Below are positions 20,961 through 30,889 of a stretch of DNA of 64,000 bases, in pieces. A model generated the notes under the pieces. The model saw only the letters and a program-made list of their open reading frames with translations, was not told where the DNA came from and ran no database searches. Within the stretch, counting starts at the first letter, position 1; each line of letters opens with the position of its first letter. The translations under genes were made by a program, and so were the position numbers. The DNA is from Achatina immaculata. Taxonomy: Eukaryota > Mollusca > Gastropoda > Stylommatophora > Achatinidae. The stretch spans positions 27,771,084 to 27,835,083 of the forward strand of contig CM019719.1 in NCBI GenBank assembly GCA_009760885.1. Direction: 5' to 3'.

Positions 20961-21362
20961 AGCTGGAGGAGCACTGGCCATTTTAAATATGATGTGGAAT
21001 ATGAAAAATAAAGAAAACTAAAAAGAAAATAACCGGTTAAAAAACTGAAACGAAATTTAGGCCAGCTTATGTATCCTTTATGCGGGCAGCAGGTGTGCTT
21101 GCAAAGGGCCACATGCGGGCCGCGGGCCACATGTCTGACATGCCTGTTATAAAGTACTCAGATCTTTAGTAGAGTGATAGGCCACAGTCTTTATGGCTGG
21201 ATTGTGAAAAATACTAGACCATGCGGACGTGACAAGATAGCGACGGAATTTGTACTTCATGACCTTTTATCCTTTCCGGGTGTCACTATTTATAGACATT
21301 AAAAACTAGGCTGTTGAACTTTTTTGAGATATTAAACGACCTAGTGTATATTCTATTATCCT

Positions 21363-21425
21363 TTTTTTTGTGTGTGTGTGACTAGGCGGCCGCGCGTCCT
21401 GCTGCAGTCCACGGTTCGAGTCATG
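21363..21425 (+). other. tRNA-like (SINE head) remnant
   Basis: gactaggcggccgcgcgtcc followed by acggttcgagtcatgg has a B-box-like GGTTCGAGTC at about 21413. No acceptor stem can be folded, so it is a degenerate SINE head at best. Confidence 0.3.
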
Positions 21426-21506
21426 GTTATTATCTTATCATTTGTCTTTCTATCACGTCTGCAGTGCTTTGTTTGCTTATTTTTCGAGTGCTAACCATAC
21501 AACACT

Positions 21507-22610
21507 ATGCTCTATTACTTTATCTCTATCACTTTATCTCTATCACTTTATCTCTATTACTTTATCTCTATCACTTTATCTCTATCACTTTATCTCTATC
21601 ATTTTATCTCTATTACTTTATCTCTATCACTTTATCTCTATCACTTTATCTCTACCACTTTATATCTATCACTTTATCTCTATCACTTTATATCTATCAC
21701 TTTATCTCTACCACTTTATATCTATCACTTTATCTCTATCACTTTATATCTATCACTTTATCTCTATCACTTTATCTCTACCACTTTATATCTATCACTT
21801 TATCTCTATCACTTTATATCTATCACTTTATCTCTACCACTTTATATCTATCACTTTATCTCTACCACTTTATCTCTATCACTTTATATCTATCACTTTA
21901 TATCTACCACTTTATATCTATCACTTTATATCTATCACTTTATCTCTATCATTTTATCTCTATTACTTTATCTCTATCACTTTATATCTATCACTTTATC
22001 TCTATCACTTTATCTCTACCACTTTATATCTATCACTTTATCTCTATCACTTTATATCTATCACTTTATATCTACCACTTTATATCTATCACTTTATCTC
22101 TATCACTTTATATCTATCACTTTATCTCTACCACTTTATATCTATCACTTTATCTCTACCACTTTATCTCTATCACTTTATATCTATCACTTTATATCTA
22201 CCACTTTATATCTATCACTTTATATCTATCACTTTATCTCTATCACTTTATATCTATCACTTTATCTCTACCACTTTATATCTATCACTTTATCTCTATC
22301 ACTTTATCTCTACCACTTTATATCTATCACTTTATCTCTATCACTTTATATCTATCACTTTATATCTACCACTTTATATCTGTCACTTTATCTCTATCAC
22401 TTTATATCTATCACTTTATCTCTACCACTTTATATCTATCACTTTATCTCTATCACTTTATCTCTACCACTTTATATCTATCACTTTATCTCTATCACTT
22501 TATATCTATCACTTTATATCTACCACTTTATATCTGTCACTTTATCTCTACCACTTTATATCTATCACTTTATCTCTACCACTTTATATCTATCACTTTA
22601 TCTCTTTACT
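21507..22610. repeat. 1.1-kb 14-bp minisatellite (ctatcactttatct)n
   Basis: About 79 units of ctatcactttatct with three common variants (ctatcactttatat, ctaccactttatat, ctattactttatct) in recurring order, so higher-order blocks have been copied. All three plus frames are open throughout (up to 487 codons of YLYHFISITLSL repeats). That follows from the repeat having no stop in any frame, not from selection. Confidence 0.97.
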
Positions 22611-22675
22611 ATTGGAAAGCCTCGTTTCGTGTTTTATTCAACAAATTTATACCAGCCTTAGTAAAGATTCTCTTT

Positions 22676-22760
22676 GGAGGGCAGAATGTAAGACGGGCCT
22701 GCGTGCCCAATTCTTTTACCCTTTAAAAATAACGATTATTTATTCATTCATTCTCTCCTC
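22676..22760 (+). mobile_element. Minimal CR1-like LINE 3' end (about 85 bp)
   Basis: Only the extreme 3' end: ggagggcagaatgtaagacg, ggcctgcgtgcccaattctt and a (ATTC)n tail. A 7-bp ATTCTCT flanks both sides (22668-22674 and about 22759-22765). A very short 5'-truncated insertion. Confidence 0.7.
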
Positions 22761-23063
22761 TATATCCCTCGACATTTTCTTTCTATATCTTCTCATACGA
22801 AAAGAAAACACTTCACACATAATATTTTTTTTCTTTCTGATAGATTCATCGATCATTATAATCAAAGCACATTGGTGTCTCAGTACAGTCACGTGGTACA
22901 GATAGCACAAGATAGCGATAATTTCTTCCTATAAATAAATTCCTTATTTTCACAATTTCTATCATTTTCCCATCTGGAAAGTACTTAAATAAAACATGCT
23001 GTTGTATTAACTAATTAAAAAATAACTAACGTCTTCTTAACACGAGCTTAATGAACAAATCTT

Positions 23064-23300
23064 GTTTTAAAATAATAATAGTGATAAAAAAAAACAATAT
23101 AAACAATAATAGACAATAATGAGAAATAAATCCCGCTCTACGATTTAAAAAAAACTGGCCACCATCTTGTGTGAGTTGGAACAGTTTTAAAATAATAATA
23201 GTGATAAAAAACAATATAAACAATAATAGACAATAATGAAAAATATATCCCGCTCTACGATTTAAAAAAATGGCCACCATCTTGTGTGAGTTGGAACAGA
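23064..23300. repeat. 120-bp direct duplication
   Basis: Two copies beginning gttttaaaataataatagtg, at 23064 and 23184, ending ccatcttgtgtgagttggaa, with minor length changes in A runs. Confidence 0.88.
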
Positions 23301-23329
23301 CTCTCTAGCCTGTTGTATGTTTTCATGTA

Positions 23330-23680
23330 CTTGTCCACCTGAGTCTTTTCTTGTCACTTTTTGAGACAGCTTATTCTAGACAAGTTCTTGTCCACGTGAG
23401 TCTTTTCTTGTCACTTTTTGAGGCAGACTATTCTAGACAAGTACTTGTCCACGTGAGTTTTTCTTGTCACTTTTTGAGACAGCTTATTCTAGACAAGTTC
23501 TTGTCCACGTGAGTCTTTTCTTGTCACTTTTTGAGACAGCTTATTCTAGACAAGTTCTTGTCCACGTGAGCCTTTTCTTGTCACTTTTTGAGGCAGACTA
23601 TTCTAAACAAGTACTTGTCAATGTGAATCTTTTCTTGTCATTTTTATAGGCAGAGTATTCTAGACAAGTACTTTACTTCG
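23330..23680. repeat. 57-bp minisatellite, about 6 units
   Basis: Unit cttgtccacgtgagtctttt then cttgtcactttttgagacag and cttattctagacaagtt. It contains CACGTG, so every unit carries an E-box-type palindrome. Confidence 0.9.
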
Positions 23681-24025
23681 TTGATTGTTCTTTATGACTG
23701 TGGTCCTATCATTGTTAGTAAAGTCTATCTTAAATAAGTTCACAACATGAAAATAAGTTCACAATAAATATATATATATATATATTTGGTCTGATGAAAC
23801 ACATTTACAGCTATGTTCTACATTCATAGAACCCAGTAGCATGAGTTTATTTTGTAAAAATATGAATGCTTAGATTGATGTTCATGATATTCACATCTGA
23901 TGGAGCATCGTAGCACTTTATTTCATAACTGATATCGTTGTGAGGCGTGTCACGTATCATATCTGTACTGTGTAGTGACGAACGTCATGTGCCATTTTTA
24001 CTGAATTAACTGTACTTATTACTAA

Positions 24026-24287
24026 TGATGTTGGTCACTTGATGAGAAGAAATGATCAGAGAATCCCAAAACAAGCTATCAAGTGGAACACAACAGGCCG
24101 AAGAAAAAGGGGCAGACCGCGTGAAACTCTGAAGAGGACATTATTAAGAGAGGCCAAGTTAACAGGCATAAAATCCTTTGTTGAGGTTGAAAGACTCACC
24201 GAAGACAGGAAAAATTGGCGAACTACTTTGCGAGCCCTATGTGACGTCTAACGGCACGGGAAGGATATAAGATATAAGAAGAAGAAG
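24026..24287 (+). mobile_element. RTE-like LINE (family B), 262 bp, 8-bp TSD
   Basis: Open frame MRRNDQRIPKQAIKWNTTGR, RKRGRPRETLKRTLLREA, then WRTTLRALCDV-stop, followed by gatataagatataagaagaa. ATTACTAA at 24018-24025 and 24288-24295 is the target-site duplication. Confidence 0.9.
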
Positions 24288-24299
24288 ATTACTAAATAT

Positions 24300-25000
24300 C
24301 TGTGCCTGAATATCTCCATTTTTTAAAATGTAGCTTTTGGTGACTTTAATGCGCTGTCCAGTGGAGGATCCAAACGAACGTTTAGTATCCTCCCATCAAA
24401 CTGTCACATTCATCATGGATGTTAATTTCTACGTCAGTTTTAGAATCGTAATGGGAGGTTGTCGTTAAGCCTTGGGGTATATTAAACGTAAGCAGAGGCA
24501 GACATTAAAATCTCTATCTTCTATATAGTTTATTCTGCTATCTGAGCTGTATCTGAATAAGTTAGTCTCCATGTTGCCCCTAGTGTCTGCCCTGCTTTCT
24601 TCCTCGTTAAGAAGATCTATGCATTTATTGTCTAATTTTTTATTATCCTCATCATCATCATTTGTTGCTTTTTTTAAAAAGATTTTTTTGGCCATGTGTT
24701 TAAAGAGTACTTTGCTTGTGTCTCTGGTGTTAAACCAAAAGATAAAATTGCAGAGAAAGATAAAACTGTTATAACTGGACCACGATGTTTGACCTTTTCA
24801 TAAACTCATCTGAGGACAAGACTGTCTAAAACGATATGAATCTAGTCTCTATAACTTCTTCTTGTTCGTCTTCTTTCTTCTTCCTCTCTCTTTCTCTGCC
24901 TCTCCCTATGCCTGTTCTTCTTGTATTGTGGGCTAGTGTAGTTTGCGACCGATGCTGTGAAGATACTGAGATACAGCATCGTGTTGATTTTCTTTTTTTT
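24300..25000. other. Intron DNA before exon 7, nothing recognised
   Basis: AT-rich; only the T-rich acceptor tract before 25003 stands out. Confidence 0.5.
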
Positions 25001-25002
25001 AG

Positions 25003-25110
25003 TTTCTGAGTGAAGCTAAAACGCAGGAGGTGTTCGTTGCTTCTTTAGCAGACCACACCCCCATGGGGACTATGGCCATCCCTCACTTGGTAGCCAGGCT
25101 AGGCCTGTTA
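25003..25110 (+). CDS. WD-repeat protein, exon 7 (probable)
   Basis: Follows a strong acceptor (T-rich run then TAG at 25000-25002) and ends at a consensus donor GTGAGT at 25111. It is 108 nt, 36 codons, and only phase 0 is open; the other two frames hit TGA within 15 bases. The product begins FLSEAKTQEVFVASLADHTP and ends VARLGLL. A weaker donor (GTTAGT at 25107) is the alternative that would suit the later acceptor of exon 8. The donor is followed within four bases by a run of about 14 G, unusual for such a short intron (74 or 98 nt). Confidence 0.6.
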
Positions 25111-25184
25111 GTGAGTGGGGGGGGGGGGGGAAGTGGTCTGTGTCTTTCATTCTGGATTGCTTTGTCTGTTGTCGTGAGTCACAG

Positions 25185-25757
25185 TATTCTCCTTGTGTTC
25201 TCAGGAGTGAAGACGTGCACAGCACCAGTATTCTGGAAGCCATCAAGGGAATAGAGACCAACTTCAACAACAAATCGAAGAACAAGTCGGATAGCTTCAA
25301 CACTGATTGTTCCCAGTCGTTGAGTTCGGGTGCCAGCACTAGCACACTCTCGGGGCGATACCCTGAAAGACGGAGACAGGAACTTCAGTCTGAGTCTTGG
25401 CAGTATTTAGACAGTCTTCAGCCCGAGTCCTCGCGCAGACAGTCTTACTCGGGCGACCACAATTGGGCAAATCCGTCAATTTCACCGGATCTTGGTGCCA
25501 CAAGTAAAACATTTCCATATTCCGACGTCGAAATGTACAAACCTTACGCAGCCCGTGCTCGTTATACCGAGCAGTCGTCACATTCTCTGTACGGTGTTGA
25601 CAGCGATACTGACGACGATGATGATGATGATGATTTCAGCAGTTACTCTCTTAACGCCAGCAGAAATAGGACGATCACCAGCGGCAAGCTGCCTCCAGTC
25701 AGAGCCGCAGCAGCCATTTCCAGGAATCAAAGACCGAGATACTCTCACTTGCTCTAA
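25185..25757 (+). CDS. WD-repeat protein, terminal exon 8
   Basis: Last coding exon, ending in SRNQRPRYSHLL and TAA at 25755-25757. With the acceptor at 25183-25184 (GAGTCACAG) it enters in phase 0 as YSPCVLRSEDVHS and fits the consensus donor of exon 7. The acceptor at 25203-25204 (GTTCTCAG) is also good but needs the weaker GTTAGT donor at 25107. About 190 residues, Ser-rich and probably disordered (SLSSGASTSTLSG, then Arg/Gln/Ser-rich), with an acidic run of Asp near residue 145 of the exon encoded by GAC/GAT repeats. I see no domain. This is a lineage-specific-looking C-terminal tail of the WD protein. Confidence 0.78.
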   Translation, partial: YSPCVLRSEDVHSTSILEAIKGIETNFNNKSKNKSDSFNTDCSQSLSSGASTSTLSGRYPERRRQELQSESWQYLDSLQPESSRRQSYSGDHNWANPSISPDLGATSKTFPYSDVEMYKPYAARARYTEQSSHSLYGVDSDTDDDDDDDDFSSYSLNASRNRTITSGKLPPVRAAAAISRNQRPRYSHLL

Positions 25758-27050
25758 GCAGTGGCTTAAAACATGAGCACGAACTTAGTCTCTGAACAGC
25801 ACGCCAGAGTTACACAAAACACGAGTGATAATGTTCAAGTGCGACAAATGAACTGATATTCCAGCATCCAGCGCGTGTATCAAGTAAAGAAAAAAAGTTA
25901 TAGGAAATAGATCATTAAATATTACGTAATGTCCAGTACCTGATAAAAGGATATAATCCTTTATTTGAATAGTTCATCAATAGTAGGTTGCATGTGACAG
26001 ACATTAATACGGAGTCATATGCAGTCATTATTCGATATCCTCTCATCGCACAAACATCTGGTTATGTACTTCCATAAACACTAAAAGTTGACAGTATGCA
26101 GTGAAAGTAGACATTTTACTGAATTTAAAACTGACCTAATAATGATGAAATTCTTCTATTCAAAAGAAAAGCTCAATAGTAAAATTTCGAACACTAACAA
26201 ATACATGTATTTCTTATAGATTTTCTGCCACTGGCGTTATTTTGATATTTAAGTCAAATCAGAAGTAACTAGAAAGAAAAGTGTCAAAACAGTCATTTCT
26301 AATTAAAGTCTACAAAAGCCTGCCGGTGACTCAAAGACAGCAGCAATAAACGGCATCTGTTCAGTTCAGGCCTAGCTCAGCTTAAGATGTATGTCATGCT
26401 ATAAAGACATGACCCTGCGTCTTAATGATAAATAATATTTTTTTTTATTTGGAGTCAAATTTTTGCTAACATTTATTACAACAGAATTTTCATACGGATA
26501 CTTTTAACGAGCAGTCTTCCATAAATCTGCTACAGGCATTCGGACAAAAGGAAATCAAATGTTCGTGCTCAACAGGAAGGACTTCTGAAGGAAAATAATT
26601 TGGAAATATTTATTTTAAAACCTAGTATTTTATGAAATGTTTCAGCGATCTTTATGGTTCATTTGCTGTTTATCAAGACCTCTCTCCTACTGCAAAGTTA
26701 CAAGCTGGATATTTTAATATCCAGGTGAGGCATGTGGGTATTTTAAACTTCGATTATTTCCGGATTATTTCAAGTGCAGATGATAACCTTCGCGAATAAT
26801 CGTTGAGCAAAGGGGTGTAATTCACTGATGTACTGAGAGCGACAGCTAATTTATTATTTACATTTAAATACACGATTTTAAACAATTTTTTACGTTTATT
26901 ACATATCCTAGATTTGAATATTATAAATGCATGCAGTCTAAAATTATTTACTTTTACGTCTGTTTAGATTAATTTATGATTGAATGCAAGCATGTTTGAT
27001 CTCTTTAAATATTTTTTTTAATTAAATGATAAAACATGTCAACCTTTGCC
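25758..27050 (+). other. Probable 3' UTR and downstream intergenic DNA
   Basis: AT-rich sequence after the WD-gene stop, without ORFs. A canonical AATAAA lies at 26345-26350, but it is inside a SINE fragment (26325-26445), so if used it would be a transposon-supplied poly(A) signal. No other strong polyadenylation signal closer to the stop was noticed. Confidence 0.4.
26325..26445 (-). mobile_element. SINE tail fragment
   Basis: Shares ggtgactcaaagacagcagc, ttcaggcctagctcag and tgtcatgctataaagacatg with the longer SINE at 28105-28435, at roughly 80 percent similarity by eye. It lies in or near the WD-gene 3' UTR and supplies an AATAAA. Confidence 0.65.
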
Positions 27051-27054
27051 TTCA

Positions 27055-27300
27055 GAGTGTGTAACATTTGTTTGTGTTGGTATGTGTCTGTGTGTGGATA
27101 TCTATGTGTGTAACGTTTGTCTGTGTTGGTATGTGTCTGTGTGTGGATATCTATGTGTGTAACATTTGTTTGTGTTGGTTTGTGTCTGTGTGTGGATATC
27201 TATGTGTGTAACGTTTGTCTGTGTTGGTATGTGTCTGTGTGTGGATATCTATGTGTGTAACGTTTGTCTGTGTTGGTATGTGTCTGTGTGTGGAGAATCT
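27055..27300. repeat. 49-bp minisatellite, 5 units
   Basis: Unit gtaacgtttgtctgtgttgg, then tatgtgtctgtgtgtggata and tctatgtgt. Confidence 0.92.
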
Positions 27301-27659
27301 GCGTTTAAGACACAAACACACACACACCATATCATTTAAAATATTGTAATGACTCTCTCCTGCACTCTAAAGACAGTCTGGGTTACCATTGCACTCGAAA
27401 TAACAATCAGAATTTTTGTTTATATGTATACACACATGTATCGAGTGTGCCCAACTAGCTCCCGCCCGCGAGGTTATTTTGGAAATGTATTTTATTTGAT
27501 TAAAATTTAAAACTAACGTTTAAAAAAAGTAAAATATTTTTAAAAACCTGAAAAGCTAAATAAAAACAATCAGTTCTCTTCTACCTCGTAAACGTTATTT
27601 ACTTTTTTCTCTCTTTTTAAAGTAAAATGGAAAAATATTAGTCCGCCACAGGATATCCG

Positions 27660-28100
27660 TACACAGTAGAGGCCCATGAGGCCACTGAAGTTGTACACAG
27701 TAAAGGTCTTCAGGCCACCGAATTTGTACACATTAACGGCCCCTAATGCCACCGAATTTGTACACATTAGCGCCCCCTAATGCCACCGAATTTGTACACA
27801 TTAGCGGACATTGAGGCCACCGAATTTGTACACATTAGCGGCCATTGAGGCCACCGAATTTGTACACATTAGGGGCCATTGAGGCCACCGAATTTGTACA
27901 CATTAGCGGCCATTGAGGCCACCGAATTTGTACACATTAGCGGCCCCTAATGCCACTGAATTTGTACACATTAGCGGCCATTGAGGCCACCGAATTTGTA
28001 CACATTAACGGCCCCTAATGCCACCGAATTTGTACACATTAGCGGCCATTGAGGCCGCCGAAGTTGTACACATTAGGGGCCATTGAGGCCACCGAAGTTG
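27660..28100. repeat. 34-bp minisatellite, about 13 units
   Basis: Unit gcggccattgaggccaccga then atttgtacacatta. Two unit types alternate (cattgagg and ccctaatg), which suggests block duplication. Confidence 0.93.
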
Positions 28101-28104
28101 AACA

Positions 28105-28435
28105 CTTGGCTTCGGTGACTCACATGAAGAGACAGCAGCAATAATCGGTCAACTGTTCGAACCAGGCCTAGCCCAGTTAAAGATGTTTGTCATGCCATAA
28201 AGACAGGAGATGTGGTGTTAATGCAAACAGTTTCCTTGTCCTGTGGGAGCCTAGGATGTGATATGGTAGCTACCACGTCTGGTTGCCTTTCTCTCCCCCC
28301 CCCCCATCCCCCTTCCCCCCAACACCAAAACTGTGCCTGGTACGCATTTCTTCATCTGAGTTAATGGGACTTGAACCACCACTCTCCGTGTGGGAGACCA
28401 GCCCACTAATCACTACGCCACTCAGGCGACCACTG
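28105..28435 (-). mobile_element. tRNA-derived SINE
   Basis: Minus strand starts with a tRNA-like head: A-box-type GAGTGGCGTAGTGATTAGTG (about 28407-28426) and an exact B box GGTTCAAGTCC (28367-28377), 30-40 bases apart as needed for RNA polymerase III. The anticodon arm is around TCTCCCACA, perhaps glycine-type. The body runs left through a C/G-rich run to the segment shared with 26325-26445. Confidence 0.8.
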
Positions 28436-28439
28436 ATTT

Positions 28440-29038
28440 TTAAACTTCTTTTTTTTTCTCATCATCCGGTTAATTCACATTGTATGAATTAATGGAAATT
28501 ATGAACAACTGTAGGCAATAAAAAATTTTAATTGAATGTTCGTGAGAGCATAAATGAAACAGCAGATCTTCTCATTGTCAAAGCTGTTGGTTATCGAAAC
28601 GCTTCACAGCTCACCACTAAAAAGTCATGAATATGAGTACCTGACACCGGATGTCAAGGAACCTGCTATTTGAAATGGGGGAAAGTCTGCTTGAAGAACA
28701 CTAAACGTATTTATACTAAACTGCAAAGATTTATAACTCACCCACAGACATATGTATGCTACTATGGTTGCTAAAAGCCATATAATTGGACTATATCCGA
28801 GTTCAGGAAATACAAAACAAACAAACAAAAATAAAGCGGAATTTTTAAAAACCCCATTCACATGTCATGCCATAACAACATATAATCTTTTGTCATCATA
28901 AAATTTAAGAGAATAAACCAGCGTAAATGGTTACAGAGTGTAATCATGAATAACAAATAATGTATGCGCATAAGAAAAAGTATTATCAGTGTAAAAGGTA
29001 AGTGGCAAAATGAGTTTGCGATTAAAAAAAAAATAACT
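28440..29038. other. Intergenic DNA, nothing recognised
   Basis: AT-rich, no repeats or ORFs of note. Confidence 0.5.
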
Positions 29039-29048
29039 AGACTATACT

Positions 29049-29504
29049 TCTTCTTCTTCTTTCTGAGCCATTAAGGCTCATTGCTGCAGATAAAGTTCGC
29101 CTCATTTTCTCTCTATTCCTAATCTTCTTTCTCCATTTGGTGACACCAGTTTCTTTTATATCCTCTTCTGTGTTGTCTTTCCATTTCTGTCTTGGTCTAC
29201 CCCTTGATCTTGTTTCCCTCATCTCTTGTGCATACAACATTTTCCTGTGTCTTTTCTCTTCCATTCTTTTTACATAGCCTAGTGTGTTCAGTTTCAAGAT
29301 ATTTATAATTCGTTTGAATTTTAAATAAGCTGTTCAGTTCAGTGTTTTTCTAACTCTCCGTTCGCAACTGCTGGTACACTTTATGGGCCCAAAGATTCAT
29401 CACAGGATCTTGTTCTCAAAGATCGGAACAGATAGAAAAGACCAGCCGTCATGTATGTATCAGAAATGTTGAGTACAAGAAAGAAAGATGAACAATAATT
29501 GCAA
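29049..29504 (-). mobile_element. Twin-primed LINE (family D) with 5' inversion
   Basis: Minus-strand part (29049 to about 29424) has a (GAA)n tail and encodes LGYVKRMEEKRHRKMLYAQE and RGRPRQKWKDNTEEDIKETG. The part from about 29430 to 29504 is the adjoining upstream ORF segment (RPAVMY...STRKKDEQ) in the opposite orientation. A 10-bp AGACTATACT repeat at 29039-29048 and 29505-29514 bounds both parts, so inversion and insertion were one event. Confidence 0.9.
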
Positions 29505-29514
29505 AGACTATACT

Positions 29515-29771
29515 ACGGAACATAAATAGTATCTAATGATGACATATCTTTCCCCCCCCCCCCCCCGATAATCGATTACACATATTTTCATTAATATTCT
29601 TCACATCCTTCGTCGTTTTACTAATTTCTCGTTTCGTGCCTTCTAATAAATTTGAGATCAATATGTGTCTGCTTGCCTCATACAGTTTGAGTTCACTTTC
29701 TACTCAATATGAGTGATAATGGCTTCGATTAGCATCGTCAGCACACGATACTGTATAGACAGTAAAGTTGC

Positions 29772-29805
<34 letters not shown>

Positions 29806-30212
29806 TTCGTGAACAGCCTTGCTTATACGTTGTGGTACACATGTACAAAAATACTGCTGCTGCCAAGCTGAAAGGTTCCTTCACTATCTTTTCACCTTCG
29901 TCTGTTTTTGAACATCCCTGTCCGTGTTCTCGGACTTGAGGTATGTTTCATTTCCAAAGTAGGTCCACATTTTTTTTCCAGGTTTTTCATTAGGACGTAT
30001 GACAGTTTAGCATTAGGTATCGTTCTCTAAATATTAACGTATTATAAAAGTACAGTATATCTAACAATAAAGTAATATAATGTAAATGTTTTAAAGAAAA
30101 TTTCAAAAACAGATTTGATATGTCCTGAAAATCTCCAGACATCTTTAATGTCAGAAGACAGCATTCGGCTGTCGCTAACAAGTAGTGCTTTTTTTTCTAA
30201 AAGAATTCAGTT
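29515..30212. other. Intergenic DNA, nothing recognised
   Basis: A C run at 29551-29567, an (AT)n run at 29776-29800, otherwise AT-rich single-copy-looking sequence. Confidence 0.5.
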
Positions 30213-30214
30213 GT

Positions 30215-30690
30215 GACTGACAAGTATGAAATCATTCAGCATTCACTGACAAGTAATCTATTGTATGAAATCATTCAGCATTCATTGACAAGTAATCTAT
30301 TGTATGAAATCATTCAGCATTCATTGATAAGTAATCTATTATATGAAATCATTCAGCATTCATTGACAAGTAATCTATTGTATGAAATCATTCAGCATTC
30401 ATTGACAAGTAATCTATTGTATGCAATCATTCAGCATTCACTGACAAGTAATCTATTGTATGAAATCATTCAGCATTCACTGACAAGTAATATATTATAT
30501 GAAATCATTCAGCATTCACTGACAAGTAATATATTGTAAGAAATCATTTATCTGTCATTGGCAAGTATTCTATGGTTTTAAAATATTCAGTTGTAACTGA
30601 CAAATTGTCCGTTTCTGAAAGCATTTAGTGTCACTGACAAGCAGTCTGTGTTCTTAAAGCATTCATCTGTCACTGACAAGTTGCCACTGG
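30215..30690. repeat. 39-bp minisatellite
   Basis: Nine good units of gaaatcattcagcattcact then gacaagtaatctattgtat, decaying to the right with cactgacaag still visible to 30690. The 39-bp period keeps one plus frame open (EIIQHSLTSNLLY), which is not a gene. Confidence 0.93.
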
Positions 30691-30889
30691 CCTGAAAGAC
30701 GTCAGCTTAAAAGCCAGAAGATGTATATAACATGCTACACTAATGGATACTGCTGCCGTCCAGAAAATACAACCACAGAAGCATAACTGGCCATTCAACA
30801 AGGACAAAAAAAGGTCCCACAGACTTTCAATGGCCATTATAGGGATTGCGCTGGTTTCATTCGTAATTTAAATGGTTAAAAAGTTTACT

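Larger units (their letters stand above)
19192..21146 (-). mobile_element. hAT DNA transposon (Charlie/GTF2IRD2-like type), decayed
   Basis: Bounded by an 8-bp duplication TTATAAAG (19184-19191 and 21147-21154), the size hAT elements make. The right end read inward is CAGGCATGTCAGACATGTGG then cccgcggcc, a hAT-like terminus; the left end (ctaagggccccccgggtcac) is a poorer match. It contains a broken transposase on the minus strand and a 14-bp minisatellite. Confidence 0.75.

Noticed and set aside
21442..22905. 487-codon plus-strand ORF (and two overlapping long ORFs)
   Set aside because: They are readings of the 14-bp array in three frames; the repeat has no stops in any frame, and the ORFs have no non-repeat domain.
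28365..28435. Functional tRNA gene
   Set aside because: Both Pol III boxes are present but the stems do not fold into a full cloverleaf and the head is joined to a SINE body with a second copy at 26325.
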